Source of the DNA: Paramecium pentaurelia
Taxonomy: Eukaryota > Ciliophora > Oligohymenophorea > Peniculida > Parameciidae
Direction of reading: 5' to 3'
Assembly (NCBI GenBank): GCA_905183005.1
Contig: CAJJDO010000035.1
Location: forward strand, 332,338 to 396,337
Length of the DNA stretch: 64,000 bases
The notes below the pieces were generated by a model that saw only the letters and a list, made by a program, of their open reading frames with translations, did not search any database and had not been told where the DNA came from. This document shows positions 14,201-24,097 of the stretch, piece after piece. The translations under genes and the position numbers were made by a program. Each line of letters begins with the position of its first letter. Within the stretch, counting starts at the first letter, position 1.

Positions 14201-17200
14201 ATTAAAATAGGAATGCAATATATTTGAAAAATAGACTAAATTAAATGAATTACCTACAAATCAATTAAATATTATTGAATTAGTGGTCAATGCAAGAGAA
14301 TTCATTGATAACATCCAACCTAAATCATCAACATTCACTTATCCATAATAATTAACAATATTTCCTTTATTTGAAGAACTTAATGGTGTAAATGCTATGT
14401 TATCAGTAATTAGAGAAGGAATTGGATAATGGAAAAATTAATAGAGTGCTAATGCATGGTTATAATTTTTGAATGAATTGTAATCATTTTGTTAATTACC
14501 TAATTTTTTCAATTTGTTTATGAAGAATTAATTATGTGTAAATTTGTTGTTTGATTTAATTGCAGGACCACCAGATTCAAATAATAAGAAGTTAGAAGAG
14601 GAAGAATAGAATGCTGTTAAATTTATTTACACTACTCTGGTTAATGTATTCAGTGCTAGTAGTGGACCAGAAGTAAGAATAAAGGCTTTGGAACAGAATT
14701 TAATTAAATAAATCCTAGATAGAATAGCTTTAGTTAGTAAAGAAACTAAAAGAGTATTTAGAAATGTAATTGAAGAATAAATAGTTTAAGAATCACCTTA
14801 AAAAAATAATTTATTGTAAAAATCAAATAAATAGAAAAGAGGTGTAGGATATGCTAGTGATAATACTGGATAAAATTAGAAATGGAATACAATAGAATAT
14901 GTAGAAAAGAAAACATAAAAATCATAATAATTAATTGGATTATTGGGTATAGTAGAATCATTCTTTGATTTCTAACATTGGCATCCAACTGAAGAATTAT
15001 TACATAAATTAAAGAATACATTATTTGAAAGTGCATTATTGCCTTTATTGGAAAGTGCATTCAGAAGTGGTTCACTTTTGGAAATATCAAAAGAATTTGA
15101 TTTGTATTGTAAGTATTTGAAAATAGTTTAATCTATGTCACATCATAAAGTACTAGCTAGTGTTTTCTTAAAGATACCAGAAGAATATTATCCACCTTAA
15201 ACATAATCATTATTTGAATTATTAAGTGCATTAGCAGATACATCTAAAATATTTATGAATTGTATTTAAAATAATAGAAAGAAGAATGAAGAAGAAGAAC
15301 ACTCTTTTGAAATTGCCAAAATGATTATAGATACTCATAAAAAAATGGAAAATTGTATATATAAGATGAATGATAGTGGTAGTAGTAGTAATGAAGAAGA
15401 TGAAACAGAACAACTCAAAAAATAAAAAGAATTAGCTAATGAATTGATCTAATAGATTCTATCCAAATAATTACCTGAAGCATATAGAACCTTATTATCA
15501 GATTTAAGATTCAGTTATATTGATATGAAAGTTGGTGGCAGATATAAACATCATTATTCAGGAAATATTTCAACACAAATAAATCAAGATAAAATTGTAA
15601 GATTAGCTTAAGAATTTGCAGATATGTCAACATCCTTACCTATTGAACATACTAATGCAATATTCGTAAGAGCAGATAAAGAACGAGTAGATGTAATGAA
15701 AGCACTTGTTATGGGTGCTAAAGGTACTCCTTATGCACATGGTGCTTTTCTATTTGATATTTATGCTGATGATTCATATCCTAATGCTCCCCCAAAAATG
15801 AATTTGTCTACTACAGGAAATGGAAAAGTTAGATTCAATCCTAATTTATATAGTTGTGGAAAAGTATGTTTGTCTCTTCTAGGTACATGGAGAGGTAATG
15901 CTTCTGAAAATTGGGATCCAAAAATTTCTACTCTTCTTTAAGTTTTAGTATCCACTTAAGCTATCATTATGAGTGAAGAAGTATATTTCAATGAACCAGG
16001 TTTTGAATAAGAAGCTAATACAGAGGAAGGTGAAAAGAAAAATGAAGGTTATTCTAATATTGTTAGATATTGCAATATTAAATATGCTATGATAGATTAG
16101 ATTAGAGATCCACCAAAAGGATTTGAAACTATTATTAGAAGACACTTTTATCTTAAAAAATAGGAAATCTTAGAAGAATGCAATAAGTGGGTTGAACTTG
16201 CAGATACAAAAGAAGCTGTATATACAGGATTACTCAGTGATCATAATTCCAGTTGGTGTAGTGAATTCAAAAAGAGTAAGAAAGCTTATCATAAGAAATT
16301 GACAGAAGCTGTAAAAGAATTAGAAGATGAATTAAATAAAATATAACCACCCTCTGCAGCAGATTTAGAAGGATCAAGAGTTTTAAGAACTCACATTAAA
16401 AAATAACCAAAAATTAAAAATGTTAAAGAAGGAATGGCTAATTTAGATGAAGTGGATGTTACATATACTAAGATTCAGTAGAAGGAATTTGAAGCTAATG
16501 ATGAAAATGTTTTAGATAGATGGAGTAGATATATTGGTGCAATGGGTATGGATGCAGTAAAAAAGTAAGCAAATAGCTGTGTTTTGGTATCAGGAATTGG
16601 AGCTTTGGGTATTGAAGTAGCCAAAAATATAGTTTTATCTGGAGTCAAAATGTTAACCATTCATGATGAATAAAAATGCACTTAATATGATCTAAATGGA
16701 TAATTTTTCATTGAAGAAAAAGATATTGGTAAGAACAGAGCTGAAATAAGTTGGGAAAAATTACAATAACTTAATTCATATGTTAGAGTGAATTATGAAA
16801 CTGTAGAACTACTTAAAATTGATTTAACTAAATATAATATTGTAGTAGTATGTGCTACATATACAAATGATATATTATTCAAATTGTCTGCATTATGTCG
16901 TTAACATAAAGTGAAATTAATTATAAGTTCAGTGGATGGAGTATTTGGAAGAGTATTTAATGACTTTGGTTAATCTTTCATTGTTGAAGATAAAAATGGT
17001 GAATAAACTGTTGATTATATTGTTAAATCTGTTACTGAAAAAGGATAAAATTAGATGCATTTTGAAATCACAGGTAAACATGAATTTTAGGATGATGATG
17101 TTGTAATGATTGATAATATTGAAGGAATGATAGATTAAAATGGAAATTCAATTAATAAAACTATTTAAAAGGTTAAAGTAATTAGTAAATCAATCTTAGA

Positions 17201-19480
17201 GATATAATTAAGTGGATATTCAAAATATATTAGAAATGGAACTATTAAATTAGTTAAAGTACCTGTTGAATTATCATTCTAACCCTATAATTAACAATTT
17301 ATAGATAAACCAATTTATGATCCTAATATGTCAGAATACGATTTTATCAAATTGTAAAATACTGAAAATCTACATAATCTTTATAATAATCAATAAATCA
17401 AGGATGAAAATTTTGAATCCTTATTCAAGCATTACTCAACTTTGGGTGAATTTTCACCTTTGTCTGCTTATCTTGGAGGATTTGTCTCATAAGAAGCTAT
17501 TAAAGGAATAACTAATAAGTTTACTCCAGTTTAACAAATATTTTATGTTGATTGCACTGAAGTATTATAAAAAGAGATATCCAAAGATATTAAAGTTAGT
17601 GAAAGATCTTTAAGTAGATTTTTGGGAATAGAAGTTGCATCTAAAATAGAGAAATCTAAGGTTTTCATGGTTGGATGTGGTGCAATTGGTTGTGAATTAC
17701 TCAAGAATTTTGCTATGCTTAATTTAGGAATAAAGGGTTCAATCACAATAACTGATCCAGATCACATTGAAGTTAGTAATCTAAATAGATAATTCTTATT
17801 CAGGGAAAAACATTTAAGAAAGCCAAAGTCTTAGACAGCAGCTGCTGCTGTAATTTAAATGAATCCCTATTTAAGAGATCACATTATAGCAAGACTTGAC
17901 AAAGTTCATGATTTAACAGAAAATATATACACAGATTAATTCTTTGAAGAACAAGATATAATAGCTAATGCTCTTGACAATGTAGCTGCTAGAAGATATG
18001 TTGACAAAAGATGTGTTAATGCTCGCAAGCCACTATTAGAGTCTGGTACTCTTGGACCAAAAGGTCATGTACAATGTATCATTCCATTTTAAACTGAATC
18101 TTATGGAAGTTCTAATGATCCTGTAGAAGAAGGAGAAATTCCATACTGTACATTAAAGATGTTCCCTGAAGAGACTTTCCATTGTGTTGAATTTGCAAGA
18201 GATAAATTTGGTAAACATTTTTCAGCAAGACCAAAATAATTAATAAAAATGATGGCTGAAGATTATATACCCAGTTTAGAAGATAACAAACCATTAAGAG
18301 AAGGTATCAAGTTGTTTAAAAACAAACCAAATTCATTTGAAGATTGCATTAAATGGGCAAGAGGAAAATTCTAGAAATACTTCGTTAATGACATTAAATA
18401 ACTTTTATATACATATCCAGAAGATGCTAAAACAAAGGATGGCAATCTGTTTTGGACTATGCCTAAACGTCCTCCTAAACCTATTTAATTTGATCCTGAA
18501 AATGAAATTCATCAATAATTTGTATCTACCTTTGCTTTCCTTAGAGCCAAAATGTTCAGTCTTGAAACTAACAAAGATTGGAGAACTAAAGCTTTTAGGT
18601 AATAAGTATCTAAGTAAGCTAATCTAATTAGTTTTCCAGAGTGGTAACCAAGTGAAGAAAAGAAAAAAGTATTTATTATTTTGATTATAATTTTTAGTCT
18701 ATTTCTGAAAAAGTTAAAGAACATGGCCAAAAAGAAGAAGTGGAAGAGAATGAATCTAATCAAAACTAAAGTACTTAAGAAGAAACATAATTATTGTTTA
18801 AATAATTTAGATCCTTATTACCCATTACTTTATAATCTGATGAATTTGAAAAAGATAATGATTAAAATGGACACATAGATTTCATTCATTCCTTTGGCAA
18901 TCTAAGAGCTGCTAATTATAAATTAGAGCTTATGGATTGGTTAACTGTAAAAATCAAAGCTGGACGTATTGTACCTGCTTTGGCTACTACTACTGCTGTT
19001 GTTGCTGGACTTTAGACTATAGAATTAATTAAGACTTTGAAGAATGTCTAAATTTCAGACATGAAAAACGCATTTGTCAATTTAGCCATTCCTTTTGTGA
19101 AATTGACTGAACCAGGTTTGGTTCCCAAGAAGAAAATTAATGAAAAAATCACTGTTACATTATGGGATATTTGGACACATGAAATTACAAAGTCAACTAC
19201 TTTTATATAGTTGTTTGAAATTTTGAAATAATAATATGATTTACATCCAAGAGATGTTTTTTTGAAGGCTTAACCAGTATACATGGAAATTATGTATGCT
19301 AAAAAACCAGAAGAGAAAAAACATTTTTTGGACCAGCCAATTATTAAATTATTAGACATACAAGTATTGTTTATTCTTAATTATTAGAAATATGTTGATT
19401 TGACTATCAATTTTACATTAACATAGGAGAGTTAAGAAATTATCAAGGGAATACCATAAGTCAGATTGGTTTTGAAGTGA
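5273..19480 (+). CDS. Giant E2-E1 fusion: SPRY-UBA-RanBP2 ZnF, BIRC6-like body, UBC (E2) and full ubiquitin-activating enzyme (E1)
   Basis: About 4,710 residues with only three introns: 5603-5625 and 5961-5983 (23 nt each) and 18669-18697 (29 nt); the exon sum divides by three. From 5984 to 18668 one frame runs 12.7 kb without a TGA. Domains: SPRY about 60-185 (HYWEI, GVLLNFNEQSLQFYLNG, GPWYPCVRL); UBA about 504-547 (IGMGFEESACKEAL); RanBP2-type zinc finger about 548-575 (CTVC-x10-CEAC); a long BIRC6-like middle; UBC about 3428-3620 matching BIRC6 (TPYAHGAFLFDIY, VRFNPNLYSCGKVCLSLL) with catalytic Cys 3517 (codon at 15867); E1 about 3732-4710 with inactive adenylation half (WSRYIGAMGMDAV), active half (GCGAIGCELLKNF, NLNRQFLFR), catalytic Cys 4277 in EIPYCTLK (codon at 18147) and a C-terminal ubiquitin-fold domain. 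It should activate ubiquitin, pass it to its own E2 and, like BIRC6, transfer it to substrates. No BIR domain was found. The exact start (5273) is uncertain; everything downstream is firm. Confidence 0.93.
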
Positions 19481-19536
19481 TAACAATATTATATCAAAAT
19501 ATAAATCATAAAATATTATTTTCTTATATTTATGAT

Positions 19537-20666
19537 TCAATATCTCTGTTATTGGAAATAGTTATCTTCCAATTCATCAATAAACGTGAAATAAGCAATC
19601 ACAGCAGTAATATCATCGCAACCAAATTTCAGGTACGGTAAATCTCCAATCTTTGAATTAGTCTTCTTTTATTTGTTCATCTCATCCCATCTGGACCTAC
19701 ATTCAGTAACCTTTCTCTAAATAAAAATATATACAATAGCTTCAGCAACACTCTCTTTAGGCTCATGTTTCAAAACAAATCCGCAGACTTCTGCACTACT
19801 CATCACATCCCAAACACCATCTGATCCTATTACCATAAACTTGTCTTATTTTGTTAATTCAATATGTTAAACTTCTGGTTCTGAAATCAAACCTATTTTC
19901 TTAGCTTGCAAATCTCCTAATCTTTATTAATATAATTTGAATTTCAATACGTTCTCGTCATAGCAATACCTGGACCCTCATCATCTGCCCAAATACGATA
20001 AGGTCCCACAGGCTAGCCATCATGTATCAGTCTTTCTATTTTACCTCCACATCTTATGATTCTTTCTTTCTCATCTGGTCTTGTAGGTTTATGATCATAT
20101 GATAATTCAATAGCTAATTTCTCTTTTGCAGTTTATCTAAATAGTACTGCTCTTGAATCACCAAGATTGGCAATATAACACATATTCTTAACTACAAAAA
20201 TTGAAATTGCACATGTTCCAGAATTACTATAATCAATACCAGATGATCTAAGTTTTGCTTCAGCATTTTTAAAAGCACTCTTCAAAAAACTCTCTCTTTG
20301 TTTATCATTCTACAAAGCTTTAATTCTCTTTGGGTTTTTTTCAAGGAATGTTTAAATATAATCATTTGCTGCTTAAGATGCTTCCTTACCTGAGGAACCA
20401 TGACCATCATACACTTATTATAAAAATAAAAATAAACCTGCAAAAAAATAACAATCTTCAGTAAATCTTTCCATAGTACAATATGAATCTTGGCATTCAG
20501 TTTTTTTGGGACCATATCCCATCTTTGAATGTCCAAATAATTTGATTTCCTTCATTGGATTTATCAAAGTCTTATTGAGATTCTACACAACATTTTACTT
20601 CTTCTTCTTTTTCTTATTCTTACCACTCTAATTGCTATTACCTCCAAACCAATTAAGAAGAAACAT
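19537..20666 (-). CDS. PP2C-type serine/threonine protein phosphatase
   Basis: 358 residues. Introns: 20414-20437 (24 nt) and 19922-19950 (29 nt). A further 18-nt candidate at 19717-19734 has GT-AG ends, a length divisible by three and no in-frame stop, so it may or may not be spliced. PPM/PP2C motifs appear in order: VYDGHGS (metal ligands), SGTCAISIF, ANLGDSRAV, TRTLGDLQA, GSDGVWDVMS and GCDDITAVIAYF. This is a monomeric Mg2+/Mn2+-dependent phosphatase, probably soluble. A lysine-rich patch (residues about 16-23) precedes the domain. The gene is convergent with the giant gene (56 bp) and divergent from the next gene, with only 33 bp between start codons. Confidence 0.92.
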
Positions 20667-20699
20667 TTATTTATATATATTTAAATTATTTATTAAAAA
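20667..20699. promoter_or_regulatory. 33-bp bidirectional promoter gap
   Basis: This is the whole interval between the PP2C start codon (minus) and the acyl-CoA-synthetase-like start codon (plus). It is almost pure A/T with a TATATATAT core. Both 5' UTRs and core promoters must fit here or overlap the genes. Confidence 0.5.
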
Positions 20700-21758
20700 A
20701 TGCTACGATTTATTTATCAAGGATTCTCAACCTTAGTAAAATAAAATCCACTTAAGAATGGGTTCAGATTTGAGAATTAAAATCTTACATGGACTTTTGG
20801 AGAATTCGATGTATTGAATAATTGTTATTGAGAGACACATTCAAGTGCATTCGCATATGGATTGATTGAACAAGGTTGGAAACAAGGAGATAAGCTTTTG
20901 CTCTTGCTTGGTAGATCTAACACAAGTGAGGCAGCCACTACATTTGCTGGAGCAGCTAAAGCAGGAGTAATTACAGTACCATTCAGATCCAATGATCCAA
21001 ATGAAATTGAAAAGACTATTAGTATTGTAAATCCAAAAGGAATTGTATTTTCACCTAATCAACTAATTGGAGAAACAAAGTTCATTGAAATCTTGAAAAC
21101 CCTTGTTCCAGAATCCACATAGAGTATCTATTAAAATTAATTTGTCTCAAGCTCAATCTGGAGAAAGTCTAAAGAGTAGTAAATTTACTAATTTGAAATG
21201 GTTGATTCATACTGGATTTTATTCATATCCAGGAACCTACAAATTCAGAGTATTAAACTATTGAAGCCACTAGGAATCATTGGTTTACGCCTCCAGGAAC
21301 TTTAATCGACTTTCTCTCCCAACTGTTACAGGACCAGTCACAGCTTAATTAAGAAATGGATAACTCTAAACCTACACTTATTAAGACTTAGCAAAAATGA
21401 GTGAGAAAGTGCAAGGATCTAAACATGTGATAGTCTCTGGAGATCCATAAACTGTAACCAACTTCAGCATTGGTAAGCTTAAGGATTTCTAATTTTGTAG
21501 TTGTTGGTGGATTAGAAAGAGGTTACAATACTGTTTTGACAGGAGGAGACAAAGTAAATAAAGTCTAAAAGATTTTACAGTATTATGACAATTATAGTCT
21601 GGTAGTAGATGACTCAGTTCTAAGTGAATAATAATAGGTATGATAATATTGTAATATTATTTTAGTCAGTTGATGTTAGCAACCTTTAAAATTTATTCAC
21701 TGTTGGGGATGTCACAAAGGCATAAAATGTATTCCAAAAATAAGCCATCTAAATTTGA
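20700..21758 (+). CDS. Acyl-CoA-synthetase-like protein, short form (AMP-binding N-terminal region)
   Basis: 308 residues after removing five introns: 20811-20834 (24), 21124-21151 (28), 21250-21273 (24), 21473-21500 (28) and 21638-21665 (28 nt). Without them the frame appears broken; with them it is continuous. The sequence resembles fatty-acyl/AMP-binding synthetases: LTWTFGEFD, SSAFAYGLIEQGWKQGD, AGVITVPFRSNDPNEIEKT, NPKGIVFSP, NLKWLIHTGFYSYPGTYKFR. The leader (LRFIYQGFSTLVKQ) could be a mitochondrial presequence. Family members are usually 500-650 residues. This one ends early, and I see no TSGTTG-type P-loop or C-terminal catalytic motifs, so it is probably a non-catalytic or degenerate paralogue. 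Confidence 0.65.
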
Positions 21759-21793
21759 TATAATAATACCAAAAAAACACAATTATATTAATA

Positions 21794-23122
21794 ATGGATT
21801 AATCTTCATCAATTTTGAGTATTAAGAGGGAAAAGTTTAGAACTGTGATTAGAAAAGAGTTTATTGAATAATAACTCAAAAAAAAGAGAATAATTATACC
21901 TGAATAAGAAGATCACGATTTGAATGATAAACTCAAAATTATTAAAAAGCAAATGATTGCCATTCATGAAAATATTGAAAATGATTTTCAAAAAGCTATG
22001 AATAAATATTATGATTATTTAGTAGACTAAGATCTCATGAATGAATTATTACTCTAATTTGAATTAAATTGTCAATAAAATTATCGAATAACTATTTATT
22101 GGATTCTTTGCAATCTTACTTTAGGAGATAAAATTGGAGCTAAATTTCTATTTGATACAAATTTTGATTTTTTAAAAATACTTTACACAGATATTAAAAA
22201 TCCTGTTTACAATGAATTTGTTCTTGAAATCATCTAAAATTTATTAGCAGATTATGATATTGATGTTTTTGAATTTTTGATGAGAGATGATGATCTACTA
22301 CATATTCTTAATAAAAATGCTAATATAATTTCAGAAGAAACATATAAAAAATTATTAGTACATATTTGTGTTAAAATTGTTGAATTTAAATCACTATTGA
22401 GCGATTATTTAGTTGAGACATTATGTTAATTAATGCCTTAATATATAGCATTTCAATGCACTTATATTCTAACTTCAAGAATGGAATTTAGTAATCATCA
22501 TTTGGTAATTCATGCAGTTAGATATTTATTAAAAAATGATGACAATCTCACTTTTATAATTTTAAGGATTTTATAAGAAATAAAGGAATCTTATTTACTC
22601 TATTAAATATTATAACAAAATGAAATACATAGTTTTATCTGTAATTTATTTTTGACAACAAACAATTCAAATTGTATTAAAGCTCTTCTAACATTATTTT
22701 TTAATATTGTCGAGTTAGAGGATATATAATTTTATATTTGTTAGAAGGAAGTTTTAAATTTAATAATAGAAATGTCATTAAATATAGAATATGCTGAAAA
22801 ATCATTAAATGTATTAGAATGTCTAATGCAAGATGATCATTTTTTACATGATTATCCTTAAATTTTGGATGAAAATTACTATTGTTCTTAATTACTTAAT
22901 TTGAATATTGACGATCCTATTACTTCAATTGCTATTTTAAATTACATTAAAAGAGTCTTAGAATTTGGAGATACGATAAATGATGACAGATATTAAAATA
23001 TATTTTCTAAATATAAAAATAAGGTAAAATATAGATTTTATTATCAGGTAGAATTTTTGTTTTTATCTTAAAATGAATGTCTATCAAATTTAGCAAAATA
23101 ATTACTTTTATGTTATGATTGA
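21794..23122 (+). CDS. Armadillo/HEAT-like helical repeat protein, importin-alpha-like
   Basis: 434 residues with one 24-nt intron at 23024-23047. A short N-terminal basic segment (REKFRTVIRKEFIEQQLKKKR) resembles an importin-beta-binding region and is followed by an all-helical Leu/Ile/Asn-rich body (for example YWILCNLTLGDKIGAKFLF) suggesting about eight ARM-type repeats. Importin-alpha proteins carry NLS cargo into the nucleus, and ciliates have several divergent, nucleus-specific copies. The assignment rests on layout and composition rather than diagnostic residues; a generic ARM protein is the alternative. Start codons are only 35 bp after the preceding stop. Confidence 0.55.
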
Positions 23123-23149
23123 ATTATTATTATTATTATTATTATTATT
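23123..23149. repeat. (ATT)n microsatellite
   Basis: About nine ATT units directly after the TGA of the ARM-type gene, in the 46-bp spacer before the p47-like gene. Confidence 0.8.
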
Positions 23150-23168
23150 TAATATAAAAAATTTCGGT

Positions 23169-24011
23169 ATGTTTAAGACATTAGATGATTTAAAGAAAGG
23201 TGACAAAGATGAAAAATAAAAGAAAACTAGCAATTCTTATGCTGGAGGAGAAAAGAGGTATAATTATTTATTAAATATCTTAGTGGACTCTCAATTCAAA
23301 ATCCTGACGATTACGATGAATTAATAAATAAGGCGTATTAATCTATTAAAATGCTTATAGAAAGTAAGGAGGCACTAAACCTGATGGAGATGAGGATCCA
23401 AAAGAATGGTGTAAAATTACTTTATGGAATAATGGATTTTAAATTAATGATGGAGAATTCAAAGATTTAAATGATCCAGAAAACAAGAAATTCATTGCAG
23501 AATTAAAATAAAGGTAACATAATTATATATATAAAAAGCTAAGTTCCAACAGCCTTACGAGCAAAATATCCCAAAGGTTTGAGTGTAAAATTGGAAGATA
23601 GAAAAACTGAAAAATATGTACCACCTCCACCACCTAAATATGTAGAATTTAGTGGATCAGGAGTTAGTTTGGGTTAATAATAATTTGTTTAATAATAATA
23701 ACAAGTTAAAGTTGATTTGAGTAAATAAGGATAAATACAAATTGATCCCAATCAACCCACAACAAATATTATGGTGAGATTATCCACTGGTAATACTATT
23801 ACATTGACAGTTAATACTACAACAAGAGTGACAGTCATTCAATAACATCTTTTAAGGTATTTTTAAATATTTATCAAGAATGATGAATTTACCTCCTCAA
23901 AAATAAATCTAGTTAATTTCAGGTTTTCCTCCAAGACCAATTTAGAATTTGAATTAAACTGTTGAAGAAGCTGATTTATGCGATTCCTAAATCACTTAAA
24001 CTATTGTTTGA
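23169..24011 (+). CDS. p47/NSFL1C-like Cdc48 adaptor (SEP-UBX)
   Basis: 247 residues with four introns: 23258-23283 (26), 23335-23360 (26), 23514-23538 (25) and 23857-23878 (22 nt). A SEP domain at about residues 40-130 shows CKITLWNNGFQINDGEFKDL, KKFIAELKQ and PTALRAKYPKGLSVKLEDRK. A UBX domain at the C-terminus shows TTNIMVRLSTGNTITLTVN and LISGFPPRPI, the last matching the FPR-type loop that inserts into the p97/Cdc48 N-domain. Family members recruit ubiquitylated cargo to Cdc48 for membrane fusion or extraction. The N-terminal UBA domain of metazoan p47 is absent, so this copy is shorter and may not bind ubiquitin itself. Confidence 0.88.
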
Positions 24012-24097
24012 GTTATTAGAACATAAATATCTATTGTATAATTTATTGTATATTTGTTTATCATATTTTATCCCCTGATTATTATAAGTTTCTAAAA

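Noticed and set aside
16145..16520. Separate gene boundary between the E2 and E1 domains
   Set aside because: No TGA occurs in the shared frame and no promoter-like gap exists; the linker is a normal charged, helical protein sequence.
19481..19536. Hairpin-like inverted repeat (AATCATA...TATGATT) between convergent genes
   Set aside because: Short and AT-only, expected by chance in this composition; not called a terminator.
20811..21760. Acyl-CoA-synthetase-like gene as a multi-frameshift pseudogene
   Set aside because: Every apparent frame break coincides with a 24-28 nt GT-AG intron, and removal leaves a continuous 309-codon frame.
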